Source: Pseudobutyrivibrio sp. UBA1225
GTDB lineage: Bacteria > Bacillota > Clostridia > Lachnospirales > Lachnospiraceae
NCBI GenBank assembly: GCA_002309345.1
Contig: DBWZ01000037.1
Location: forward strand, 13,367 to 42,906
Length of the DNA: 29,540 nt
Direction of reading: 5' to 3'
Shown: positions 15,313-22,927 of the stretch, piece after piece
How positions within the stretch are numbered: the first letter of the stretch is position 1
How the letters are laid out: each line of letters starts with the position of its first letter
Translations under genes and position numbers: made by a program
Notes under the pieces: generated by a model
Seen by the model: only the letters and a program-made list of their open reading frames with translations
What the model was told of the DNA's origin: nothing
Database searches by the model: none

Positions 15313-16466
15313 TGATTTATTTTGACAATTCAGCCACCACCAGATGCTCTGATGGGGCTATGAAGATAATGCAGGAGTGTTTGCAGGACAATTTTGGCAA
15401 CCCATCATCTTTGCATAGTATGGGATTTAAAGCTAAGGATTATCTTAAGGATTCTAGAGATATCATCTCATCAATCTTAAAGGTTCAGGCCAAAGAAATA
15501 TATTTTACATCAGGCGGCACCGAGGGAAACAATCTGGCAATCAAGGGTGGTGTTGCAGCCAAAAAGCGTCGAGGCAATCATATAATTACTACAAGGATTG
15601 AGCATGCCAGTGTGGCAAATCCTATAAAGGCACTTGAGCGAGAAGGCTTTGAGGTTACTTATCTTGGCACAGATGAATATGGCGTCATTTCATTAGATGA
15701 ACTAAAGGCTGCTCTCAAAGAGGATACTATATTTGTGTCAATTATGATGGTAAACAACGAGATTGGTTCAGTTCAGCCTATCGCTGAGGCAGGTAAAATC
15801 ATCAAAGATTTCAATAAAGACATTCTTTTTCATGTGGATGCAATCCAAGCCTTCGGCAAGATGAAAATATTACCTAAAAAGATGAACGTTGATTTGTTGA
15901 CTGTCAGTGGTCACAAGATTCATGGTCCAAAGGGATCAGGCTTTATCTATATAAATGAGAGTATCTTCAACATCATGGTTCCTCAAATCCTCGGCGGAGG
16001 CCACGAGAGGGGCATGCGTTCGGGCACTGAAAACGTACCAGCCATCGCAGGTCTTGGTGTGGCAGCAAAGGAAGCCTACGACAATCTTGACAGCAACCGA
16101 GAGCACATGTATGCTATGAGACGGCGATTAATCGAAGGTGTTAGTGTCATAGACGGTGTTAGCGTCAATGGTCACACCGATGAAGCCAGCGCACCTCACG
16201 TGGTGAGTGTTTCAATAAAGGGCAATAGAACTAGAGCCCAAGTTATTCTAAATGCACTTCAGGATGGATACGATGTGTTTGTATCTGCTGGGTCAGCTTG
16301 CTCATCAAACAAGCCAGCTATCAGCGAGACTCTCAAATCAATCGGTCTTGAAAAGGATTTGTTGGAGCGCACAATTCGCTTCAGCTTTAGTCCAGACAAC
16401 ACAATGGATGAGGTTGAAAAGGCAATCAGGGCTCTTGAGGCACTTGTTCCCATGATGACTAAGTAA
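15312..16466 (+). CDS. NifS/IscS-type cysteine desulfurase, probable sulfur donor to ThiI
   Basis: This PLP enzyme takes sulfur from cysteine and holds it as a persulfide for transfer. The 384 residues show the aminotransferase class V fold: FTSGGTEGNNLAIKG for cofactor binding, the PLP lysine K202 in SGHKIHGPKGSGF, and the persulfide cysteine C330 in SAGSACSSNK. The active-site loop is of the short-insert IscS/NifS kind. It overlaps rsmE by one base (TAATG) and is followed by thiI. In Bacillus subtilis a dedicated desulfurase, NifZ, next to thiI supplies sulfur for 4-thiouridine; the adjacency here suggests the same pairing. A general Fe-S cluster role cannot be excluded from sequence alone. 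Confidence 0.93.
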   Translation: MIYFDNSATTRCSDGAMKIMQECLQDNFGNPSSLHSMGFKAKDYLKDSRDIISSILKVQAKEIYFTSGGTEGNNLAIKGGVAAKKRRGNHIITTRIEHASVANPIKALEREGFEVTYLGTDEYGVISLDELKAALKEDTIFVSIMMVNNEIGSVQPIAEAGKIIKDFNKDILFHVDAIQAFGKMKILPKKMNVDLLTVSGHKIHGPKGSGFIYINESIFNIMVPQILGGGHERGMRSGTENVPAIAGLGVAAKEAYDNLDSNREHMYAMRRRLIEGVSVIDGVSVNGHTDEASAPHVVSVSIKGNRTRAQVILNALQDGYDVFVSAGSACSSNKPAISETLKSIGLEKDLLERTIRFSFSPDNTMDEVEKAIRALEALVPMMTK

Positions 16467-16502
16467 AGAGTCTTAGCATATTACTATTTAGAGGAGTTTG
16501 TA

Positions 16503-17684
16503 ATGAATTATCAGGCATTTTTGATTAAGTATTCTGAGATTGGAGTTAAGGGCAAAAACAGATATGTTTTTGAGGATGCTCTTGTTCGTCAGATTAAGAG
16601 AGCATTAGATAAAGTAGAAGGCAAGTTTATTGTTAAAAAGCAAAGCGGCCGTATCTTTATAGAAGTAGAAGGTGAGTACGATTATGACGAGGCTGTCGAG
16701 GCTTTGCAGCGAGTTTTTGGCATCAGTGCAATCTGTCCAACTGTAGTTGTTCCAGATGAAGGTTTCGACAAGATGGCAGAAGCAGCTATCAAATATGTTG
16801 ATGAAGAATTCCCTGATAAAAACTTCTCGTTCAAGGTTATGGGCCGTCGCGCCAACAAGCGATATCCAATGACATCTATGGAGGTTGCTGCGGAAATCGG
16901 CGCAAGACTTATCGACGCATTTCCAGAGATGCATGTTGATGTTCATAATCCAGATAGAATCATCTATGTTGAGGTGAGGGAGAATATCGCTATTTACTCA
17001 ACTGAGATTCCAGGTCCTCACGGAATGCCAGTTGGTACAGCGGGCAAGGCTATGCTTCTTTTGTCTGGTGGTATAGATTCTCCTGTTGCAGGCTATATGG
17101 TTGCAAAGCGTGGTGTTACACTTTCGGCAACATATTTCCACGCACCACCTTATACTTCCGAACAAGCCAAGAACAAGGTTGTAGATTTGGCAAAGCTTGT
17201 GGCAAAGTATTCAGGCCCAATCGATTTACACATTGTAAACTTTACTGATATTCAGCTTTATATATACGAGCAGTGTGCTCACGATGAGCTTACTATCATC
17301 ATGCGTAGATATATGATGAGAATAGCAGAGCACTTTGCAAAGGAAAATGATTGCCTTGGACTTATTACCGGCGAGTCAATCGGACAGGTGGCAAGCCAGA
17401 CTATGCAATCCCTTAATTGCACCAATGCAGTTTGTTCGCTTCCTGTATACAGACCACTTATCGCATTTGACAAGCAGGATATTATCGATATCTCTGAAAA
17501 GATTGATACATACGAGACATCGATTTTGCCATACGAGGATTGCTGTACAATCTTTGTGGCTAAGCATCCTGTTACAAAGCCAAAGCTTGAGGTTATTGAG
17601 AAGCATGAGCACAACCTTGATGAAAAGATAGATGAGCTTATGAAGCAGGCCATCGAAACAGTGGAAATTGTCAAAGTAAGATAA
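16503..17684 (+). CDS. thiI: tRNA 4-thiouridine synthase
   Basis: ThiI adenylates U8 of tRNA and replaces its oxygen with sulfur; it can also supply sulfur for the thiamine thiazole. The 393 residues contain an N-terminal ferredoxin-like and THUMP RNA-binding region (LIKYSEIGVKGKNRYVFEDA) and a PP-loop ATP-binding domain with LLSGGIDSPVAGYMV (S188-S193 core). Further ThiI signatures are GESIGQVASQTMQ and LPYEDCCTIF. The protein stops after the PP-loop domain and lacks the C-terminal rhodanese domain of the Escherichia coli enzyme, as usual in Firmicutes. GAGGAG (16491-16496) precedes the ATG. It ends the prmA-rsmE-desulfurase-thiI series. Confidence 0.95.
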   Translation: MNYQAFLIKYSEIGVKGKNRYVFEDALVRQIKRALDKVEGKFIVKKQSGRIFIEVEGEYDYDEAVEALQRVFGISAICPTVVVPDEGFDKMAEAAIKYVDEEFPDKNFSFKVMGRRANKRYPMTSMEVAAEIGARLIDAFPEMHVDVHNPDRIIYVEVRENIAIYSTEIPGPHGMPVGTAGKAMLLLSGGIDSPVAGYMVAKRGVTLSATYFHAPPYTSEQAKNKVVDLAKLVAKYSGPIDLHIVNFTDIQLYIYEQCAHDELTIIMRRYMMRIAEHFAKENDCLGLITGESIGQVASQTMQSLNCTNAVCSLPVYRPLIAFDKQDIIDISEKIDTYETSILPYEDCCTIFVAKHPVTKPKLEVIEKHEHNLDEKIDELMKQAIETVEIVKVR

Positions 17685-17719
17685 AATTCATAGGAATTAC
17701 AGAGTGATTTTTTATAAAG

Positions 17720-17752
17720 AAAAAAGGAGCTTTGCAATCAGGCAAAGCTCCT
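17720..17752 (-). terminator. Terminator of the reverse-strand HPr-like gene
   Basis: AGGAGCTTTGC (17725-17735) pairs with GCAAAGCTCCT (17742-17752) around loop AATCAG. The A run just before it on the plus strand is a T run for reverse-strand transcription, so it mainly serves the HPr-like gene; it may also stop transcripts from thiI. Confidence 0.8.
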
Positions 17753-17774
17753 AATATTTACAGCTTTATGTGGA

Positions 17775-18005
17775 TTAAACGATGTAATCCTTTAATGTTG
17801 ACATAACGTCCTCTGCATCTCCCTCAGCGTGAACTGTGAGATCGATTGGCTTAGATAAATCAAGAGAGAAAATACCCATGATTGATTTAGCATCGATAAC
17901 ATAACGTCCACTAACAAGATCAAAATCATAGTCGAACTGGCTGATTGTGTTGACGAATGACTTTACTTTGTCGATTGAGTTAAGTGAAATTTGAACTGTT
18001 TTCAT
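17775..18005 (-). CDS. HPr-like protein without the phosphorylatable histidine
   Basis: The 76 residues have the length and fold pattern of HPr, the phosphocarrier of the PTS. The regulatory-serine region is conserved as DAKSIMGIFSLDL, with S41 at the place of HPr Ser46. The segment that should read GLHARPA instead reads SIDKVKS, so the histidine is gone and an aspartate (D12) stands near its position. It therefore cannot pass phosphate to sugars in the PTS and is more like Crh of Bacillus, which keeps only the serine and acts in carbon catabolite repression with CcpA. A strong GAGGAGG (18012-18018) and its own promoter and terminator make it a single-gene unit. The regulatory role is inference. 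Confidence 0.85.
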   Translation of the reverse strand: MKTVQISLNSIDKVKSFVNTISQFDYDFDLVSGRYVIDAKSIMGIFSLDLSKPIDLTVHAEGDAEDVMSTLKDYIV

Positions 18006-18047
18006 GCTGCTGCCTCCTCAAAAGAATTTGTAATATATCTATAGGTA

Positions 18048-18076
18048 ATACTAAAGCAAAGGTACCTAAAAGTCAA
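18048..18076 (-). promoter_or_regulatory. Sigma-A promoter of the HPr-like gene
   Basis: On the reverse strand, TTGACT (18071-18076) and TAGTAT (18048-18053) are separated by 17 bases, close to consensus. Transcription would start near 18041, leaving a leader of about 35 bases that contains the GAGGAGG ribosome site. Confidence 0.7.
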
Positions 18077-18121
18077 CAAAACTATTGAATTATTACTGTA
18101 ATCAGAAAGGTTTTAAATACA

Positions 18122-19441
18122 ATGAAAAAAGCTGCTTTACACAACCTTGGTTGTAAGGTAAATGCATATGAGACCGAAGCTATGGAAGAGCTTTTGAAAA
18201 AGGATGGTTTTACTATCGTTAGCTTTGACGAAGTAGCTGATGTATACGTTATAAATACATGCTCTGTTACCAACATTGCTGACAGAAAATCTCGTCAGAT
18301 GATTCACAAGTGCAAGAAGATTAATCCTGACGCTTGTGTTGTTGCTGCAGGCTGCTATGTTCAAAATTTTGGCAAGGATATTCCAGAAGAGCTTGGGGCG
18401 GACATCATACTTGGAAACAACAAGAAAAACGATTTGGTCGCAAAGATTCATGAGTACTTTGAATCACTTGGAGGCGAACCAATTGTTGATTATATAGATA
18501 TCAACAACGGAACAGTTGATTACGAAAACATGCATATCGAAAAGGATTCCGAGCACACCAGAGCTTTTGTGAAGGTACAGGATGGCTGCAATCAGTTTTG
18601 TAGCTATTGCATCATTCCATTTGCTCGCGGTCGCATCAGAAGTCGCGATATAGAGGATGTTGTAGAAGAGGTTACAGGACTTGCTAAAAACGGCTACAAG
18701 GAAGTTGTCATCAACGGCATACATCTTAGCTCATATGGCAGTGGCAAGGATTACACTTTGATAGAGCTTCTTGAAGCGGTTGAAAAGATAGATGGTATTG
18801 AAAGAATCAGGCTTGGATCCTTAGAGCCTCAGATTGTGACAGAGGATTTTGCAAAGAGAGTTTCTGCTCTTACCAAAATCTGTCCGCACTTTCATTTATC
18901 TCTTCAGTCTGGCTGCGATACAGTTTTAGTTCGAATGAACAGAAAATACACAATTGAACAGTATACTAAGGGAGTAGAAATTCTTAGGAGATATTTCGAC
19001 GACCCTGCAATCACTACTGATATCATCGTAGGATTCCCAGGTGAAACAGAAGAGGAGTATGCAATCACAGAGGATTACGTTAGACAGATTGCATTCTACG
19101 AGTTACATGTATTTGCTTACTCTAAGCGTGCTGGAACCAAAGCAGCAACAATGCCAGGGCAGATTACTAACGCTATTAAAAAGCAGCGTAGTGCAAGCTT
19201 AATAACAGTTGGGAATCAGTGCACCAAGGAGTACAGATTAAAGCATGTTGGACAGCAATTGGATATTCTCTTTGAAGAGAGAACTAGCATCGATGGTCAG
19301 GATTATTTTGTCGGTTTTTCAAGAGAGTATATCAAGTGCGCAATCAAAGCTCAGGGTGATCAGGATTACACCAACTGTATAATCAAGGCCTCAGGCAAGG
19401 CGTTAACAGAGGACGGACAGTACTTGGTTGTTGAAATTTAA
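18122..19441 (+). CDS. mtaB: tRNA t6A37 methylthiotransferase (MiaB-like radical SAM enzyme)
   Basis: MtaB adds a methylthio group to C2 of threonylcarbamoyl-adenosine 37 in tRNAs reading ANN codons. The 439 residues contain an N-terminal UPF0004 domain with cluster cysteines (NLGCKVNAYE with C11, NTCSVTN, VAAGCYVQ), a radical SAM domain with CNQFCSYC (C156, C160, C163), and a C-terminal TRAM-like region. NLGCKVN at the N-terminus separates MtaB (YqeV) from MiaB and RimO. In Bacillus the gene follows prmA and rsmE (yqeT-yqeU-yqeV); here the desulfurase, thiI and the reverse HPr-like gene lie in between. AGAAAGG (18104-18110) precedes the ATG. Confidence 0.94.
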   Translation: MKKAALHNLGCKVNAYETEAMEELLKKDGFTIVSFDEVADVYVINTCSVTNIADRKSRQMIHKCKKINPDACVVAAGCYVQNFGKDIPEELGADIILGNNKKNDLVAKIHEYFESLGGEPIVDYIDINNGTVDYENMHIEKDSEHTRAFVKVQDGCNQFCSYCIIPFARGRIRSRDIEDVVEEVTGLAKNGYKEVVINGIHLSSYGSGKDYTLIELLEAVEKIDGIERIRLGSLEPQIVTEDFAKRVSALTKICPHFHLSLQSGCDTVLVRMNRKYTIEQYTKGVEILRRYFDDPAITTDIIVGFPGETEEEYAITEDYVRQIAFYELHVFAYSKRAGTKAATMPGQITNAIKKQRSASLITVGNQCTKEYRLKHVGQQLDILFEERTSIDGQDYFVGFSREYIKCAIKAQGDQDYTNCIIKASGKALTEDGQYLVVEI

Positions 19442-19459
19442 GGCTTTCTATATTACAAT
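19431..19459 (+). promoter_or_regulatory. Sigma-A promoter for the ireB cluster
   Basis: TTGAAA (19431-19436) and TACAAT (19454-19459) are separated by 17 bases. The -35 box overlaps the last codons of mtaB. It would start a transcript about 40 bases before the ireB ATG. Confidence 0.55.
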
Positions 19460-19503
19460 GTAACTACTAATGAATGCTTGGTGTGATAAGAGACGAGGTA
19501 ATT

Positions 19504-19770
19504 ATGGCAGATTTAAGTAACACACAATATTTCAAGGTTCAAAAGGACAACCCTGTTGGAGTCAAAGAAGTTATCGAACAGGTTTATAGTGCCTTATCAG
19601 AAAAGGGTTACAATCCTGTGAACCAGATTGTGGGATACATTATGTCTGGTGATCCTACATATATTACCAGTCATAATAATGCTAGAAGCCTTATTATGAA
19701 GGTTGAACGTGATGAGCTCGTGGAAGAGCTTTTAAAGGAATATATTTCTAGTGAGAGCTGGAGCAAGTAA
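19504..19770 (+). CDS. ireB: IreB family regulatory phosphoprotein
   Basis: This small cytoplasmic protein of 88 residues (UPF0297, YrzL of Bacillus) is recognised from GYNPVNQIVGYIMSGDPTYI and VERDELVEELLKEYI. In Enterococcus faecalis IreB is phosphorylated on N-terminal threonines by the PASTA kinase IreK and affects cephalosporin resistance; a threonine (T7) is present at the N-terminus here. The ATG at 19504, preceded by CGAGG (19494-19498), is preferred over an in-frame ATG at 19474 because the family begins close to this point. Its stop overlaps the ruvX start by one base. The ireB-ruvX-DUF1292 order is conserved in Firmicutes. Confidence 0.92.
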   Translation: MADLSNTQYFKVQKDNPVGVKEVIEQVYSALSEKGYNPVNQIVGYIMSGDPTYITSHNNARSLIMKVERDELVEELLKEYISSESWSK

Positions 19771-20201
19771 TGGCAAATAGAATTCTTGGTCTAGATTATG
19801 GAACAAAAACTGTTGGGGTCGCTATTAGTGACCCTTTGCTTTTGACTGCGCAAGAGCTTGAAACCATTACTCGTGACAGAGCTAGTGCCCTTCGGCACAC
19901 TCTCGTTAGAATCAAAGAAATTTGCGAAGAATACAGCGTTGAACAAATTGTCCTTGGCTATCCTCGTAACATGGATGATAGCGAGGGCTTTCGTTGTGAG
20001 GAGACATTAAAATTTAAAGAGCTTCTTGAAAAGCGTGTAGATATTCCAATCACGCTAGTGGACGAGCGCCTTACTACCGTATATGCGGATGAGATTCTTG
20101 AGGAATCTGGCGTAGCCAAAAAGGATCGCAAAAAGGTAATCGACCAAATTGCAGCCGCTATTATTTTACAAGATTATTTAGATAATAGTGTTAACAAATG
20201 A
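19770..20201 (+). CDS. ruvX: RuvX/YqgF RNase H-like nuclease
   Basis: The 143 residues are the single-domain YqgF family, an RNase H-fold nuclease proposed as a Holliday junction resolvase and in some bacteria involved in pre-16S rRNA 5' end processing. The first acidic active-site motif is ILGLDYGTKTVGVAISDP, followed by IVLGYPRNMD, LVDERLTT and DQIAAAIILQDYL. The gene starts inside the ireB stop codon (TAATG). The last codons and the stop lie in the first copy of a 32-bp tandem duplication, so the C-terminus (SVNK) may have been set by that event. Confidence 0.93.
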   Translation: MANRILGLDYGTKTVGVAISDPLLLTAQELETITRDRASALRHTLVRIKEICEEYSVEQIVLGYPRNMDDSEGFRCEETLKFKELLEKRVDIPITLVDERLTTVYADEILEESGVAKKDRKKVIDQIAAAIILQDYLDNSVNK

Positions 20202-20250
20202 GCTGGTAGCTATCAAGCAGTGTTAACAAATGAGCTGGTAGCTATCAAGC
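20187..20250 (+). repeat. Perfect 32-bp tandem duplication across the ruvX stop
   Basis: Bases 20187-20218 and 20219-20250 are identical, AGTGTTAACAAATGAGCTGG and 12 further bases. The TGA of ruvX (20199-20201) lies in the first copy. A diverged fragment CTGGTAGCCAT recurs at 20282-20292. The duplication lengthens the spacer between ruvX and the next gene. Confidence 0.9.
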
Positions 20251-20313
20251 TATAAGTTTTCTAAAGTGAATTATTAAAGGACTGGTAGCCATAACCGGCA
20301 GATTAGGAGTAAT

Positions 20314-20577
20314 ATGGAAAAGATAGTATTATCTGGCGCTGACGGAGAGGATTTGGAATTCTTCGTCCTCGAAGAGACTCAGCTTTCAGGAATCAAATAT
20401 TTATTAGTATGCGATAGCGAAGATGAAAACGAAGATAGTGAAGCAACTATCTTAAAAGAAGTTACAGAGGAAGGCGACAGTGTTGTCTACGAGTTCGTAG
20501 AAAACGATGTCGAATTCGATGCTGTGGCAAAACTTTTTGAAGAATTAGTTGGCGACGATGCTGACATTGATTATTAA
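20314..20577 (+). CDS. DUF1292 (UPF0473, YrzB-like) small acidic protein
   Basis: This is a very acidic cytoplasmic protein of 87 residues. The DUF1292 pattern is clear: an N-terminal ADGEDLEFFVLEE strand region, KYLLVCDSEDENED, a middle strand EGDSVVYEFVENDVEFDAV and a short C-terminal helix AKLFEELVGD. Function is unknown; the gene regularly accompanies ireB and ruvX in Firmicutes, as here. TTAGGAG (20302-20308) precedes the ATG. It is about 110 bases from ruvX and 28 from the RNase J gene, probably within one transcript. Confidence 0.88.
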   Translation: MEKIVLSGADGEDLEFFVLEETQLSGIKYLLVCDSEDENEDSEATILKEVTEEGDSVVYEFVENDVEFDAVAKLFEELVGDDADIDY

Positions 20578-20605
20578 GATTTAAATATATAGGAGGTTTA
20601 TTTTT

Positions 20606-22282
20606 TTGAAGACTAAAACTGAACAGACAGCTGAAAGGCTAAAGATTATTCCACTTGGAGGTCTTGAGCAAATCGGCATGAATATTACTGCTTTCCAGTA
20701 TGGAGACAGTATTATTGTGGTGGATTGCGGACTTTCATTTCCTGAGGATGATATGTTGGGCGTGGATCTGGTTATTCCAGATATAACATATCTCAAGGAG
20801 AATCAAGACAAGCTTAAGGGATTCTTTATCACCCACGGTCATGAGGACCACATCGGTGCAATCCCTTATGTTTTTAAGGAGCTTAATTGTTGTCCAATTT
20901 ATTCAACAAAGCTTACTAACGGTCTTATCGAGCACAAGCTTGAGGAGCACAAGCTGCTTTCCAAGGTAAAACGCAAGGTAGTTAAATATGGAACACACAT
21001 CAACGCTGGCGATTTTAGAGTTGAATTCATCCGTACCAATCACAGTATTCAGGATGCTGCAGCTCTTGCGATTTATTCACCAGCCGGTATTGTTGTGCAT
21101 ACAGGAGACTTTAAGGTCGATTACACACCTGTTTACGGTGATCCAATCGACCTACAACGTTTTGGTGAAATTGGTAAAAAGGGTGTACTTGCCCTTATGT
21201 GTGATAGTACAAATGCAGAGCGCCCAGGATTTACTGCATCTGAAAAAACTGTCGGCAAAACAATTGATTCAATCTTTGCCGACAACGACAAGAGTCGTAT
21301 CATCATCGCAACATTCGCATCAAATGTAGATAGAGTTCAGCAGATTATTAATTCTGCAGACAAATATGGCCGCAAGGTTTGTGTGGAAGGTCGTTCAATG
21401 GTTAACACTATTGATACAGCCCAAAAGCTTGGATATCTTCAGATTCCAGCCAACACACTTATCGATATCGAATCACTCAAGGCATACCCAGATGAAAAGG
21501 TCGTACTTGTTACAACTGGTTCTCAGGGTGAATCTATGGCGGCTCTTTCTCGTATGGCAAACGGTACCCACAAAAAGGTACAGATCAAGCCAGGAGATTT
21601 AATCGTATTTTCTTCTCATCCAATACCTGGTAATGAGAAGGCTGTTTCAAACGTTATCAACGATTTGACAATGCGCGGCGCGCAAATCGTCATGCAGGAT
21701 GTTCATGTTTCTGGACATGCTTGCGCCGAGGAAATCAAGCTTATTTATTCGCTTGTTCGCCCTCAGTATGCAATCCCTGTTCACGGCGAGTTCAAGCATC
21801 TGACAGCTCAGGCCAAGATTGCCGAAGCTTTAGGATGGGATCACGACCACATCAAGATTATCCGTTCAGGAGATATTCTTGAGCTTGGGGACAATTATTC
21901 CAAGGTTACAGGTCATGTTCACACTGGTGCAATCATGGTTGATGGTATTGGCGTCGGTGATGTTGGAAACATCGTTCTTAGAGATAGACAGAAGCTTGCA
22001 GAGGATGGAATCATTATCGTGGTTCTTACACTTGATTCAGCATCAGGCACAGTTCTTGCTGGTCCAGATATTGTTTCTCGAGGCTTCGTTTATGTGAGAG
22101 ATTCCGAGGATCTTATGGATAGCGCTCGCGCTGTTTTGGCAGATACAATGGATTATCTCGAGGAAAAGAGTATTACTGATTGGAACAAAATCAAATCAGA
22201 CATCAGAGACAATCTTTCTGATTTCGTATGGCATGAAACTCAGCGCCGTCCAATGATTATTCCAATCATCATGGAAGTATAA
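20606..22282 (+). CDS. rnj: Ribonuclease J
   Basis: RNase J is a 5'-3' exonuclease and endonuclease central to RNA turnover and rRNA maturation in Firmicutes. The 558 residues contain a metallo-beta-lactamase domain with the zinc motif HGHEDHIGA (H77, H79, D81, H82), the inserted beta-CASP domain (MCDSTNAERPGFT, ATFASNVDRVQQI, VEGRSMVNT, then SSHPIPGNEKAV) and a C-terminal domain with RRPMIIPIIMEV. The length is that of full RNase J1/J2. The start codon is TTG, preceded by a perfect AGGAGG (20591-20596) nine bases away; no suitable ATG is nearby, and the sequence KIIPLGGLEQIGMN begins where expected. Confidence 0.94.
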   Translation: MKTKTEQTAERLKIIPLGGLEQIGMNITAFQYGDSIIVVDCGLSFPEDDMLGVDLVIPDITYLKENQDKLKGFFITHGHEDHIGAIPYVFKELNCCPIYSTKLTNGLIEHKLEEHKLLSKVKRKVVKYGTHINAGDFRVEFIRTNHSIQDAAALAIYSPAGIVVHTGDFKVDYTPVYGDPIDLQRFGEIGKKGVLALMCDSTNAERPGFTASEKTVGKTIDSIFADNDKSRIIIATFASNVDRVQQIINSADKYGRKVCVEGRSMVNTIDTAQKLGYLQIPANTLIDIESLKAYPDEKVVLVTTGSQGESMAALSRMANGTHKKVQIKPGDLIVFSSHPIPGNEKAVSNVINDLTMRGAQIVMQDVHVSGHACAEEIKLIYSLVRPQYAIPVHGEFKHLTAQAKIAEALGWDHDHIKIIRSGDILELGDNYSKVTGHVHTGAIMVDGIGVGDVGNIVLRDRQKLAEDGIIIVVLTLDSASGTVLAGPDIVSRGFVYVRDSEDLMDSARAVLADTMDYLEEKSITDWNKIKSDIRDNLSDFVWHETQRRPMIIPIIMEV

Positions 22283-22283
22283 A

Positions 22284-22925
22284 ATGATTGTTGATGAAAG
22301 ATATACCACTTATCTAAACAGCCTTTATCCAGAGCTTAGTCCTGTTCTTAAAGAGATTCAGCAGGAGGCAATCGAAAGCTACGTTCCTATCATCAGGGAC
22401 GAAACAATCAATCTGCTTCAGCTGCTTCTCAAGATGAACAAGCCAAAGAGCATTCTTGAGGTAGGGGCTGCTATAGGTTTTTCCGCCAATATTATGGCAG
22501 AAACTGTTGGTGACGATGTACCAATTACAACAATTGAAAACTACGAGCCTCGTATTCCTATCGCAAATGCGAATTTCAAGAGAACTGGCAGGGACAAACA
22601 AATCACTTTAATCGCAGGTGATGCTATGGATATTTTACCGACTCTTGAAGGTCCATATGATTTTATATTCATGGATGCGGCAAAGGGGCAGTACATCAAT
22701 TTTTGGCCAGAGATCAAGCGCCTTATTGCAAAGAGCGGAGTGGTTGTGACAGACAATGTTTTGCAGGATGGAGATATTATAGAGTCTCGTTTTGCGATAA
22801 CCCGGAGAAATAGAACCATTCATAAGCGCATGAGGGACTACTTGTATGAGTTGACTCATGATGAAGGTTTTTCTACTACGATTCTTCCATTGGGGGATGG
22901 AGTTAGTATTAGCGTGAAAGGATGA
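22284..22925 (+). CDS. trmR: tRNA 5-hydroxyuridine methyltransferase (TrmR-type O-methyltransferase)
   Basis: The 213 residues form a class I SAM-dependent O-methyltransferase (Methyltransf_3, close to catechol O-methyltransferases): ILEVGAAIGFSANIMAE for SAM binding, DFIFMDAAKGQY with the metal-binding aspartate, and VVTDNVLQDG. TrmR (YrrM of Bacillus) converts ho5U34 of tRNA to mo5U34 in wobble positions. The assignment rests on the next gene, a U32 peptidase of the YrrN/YrrO (TrhP) kind needed for the hydroxylation step; the pair is conserved. It starts one base after the RNase J stop and overlaps the next gene. Confidence 0.85.
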   Translation: MIVDERYTTYLNSLYPELSPVLKEIQQEAIESYVPIIRDETINLLQLLLKMNKPKSILEVGAAIGFSANIMAETVGDDVPITTIENYEPRIPIANANFKRTGRDKQITLIAGDAMDILPTLEGPYDFIFMDAAKGQYINFWPEIKRLIAKSGVVVTDNVLQDGDIIESRFAITRRNRTIHKRMRDYLYELTHDEGFSTTILPLGDGVSISVKG

Positions 22926-22927
22926 TA

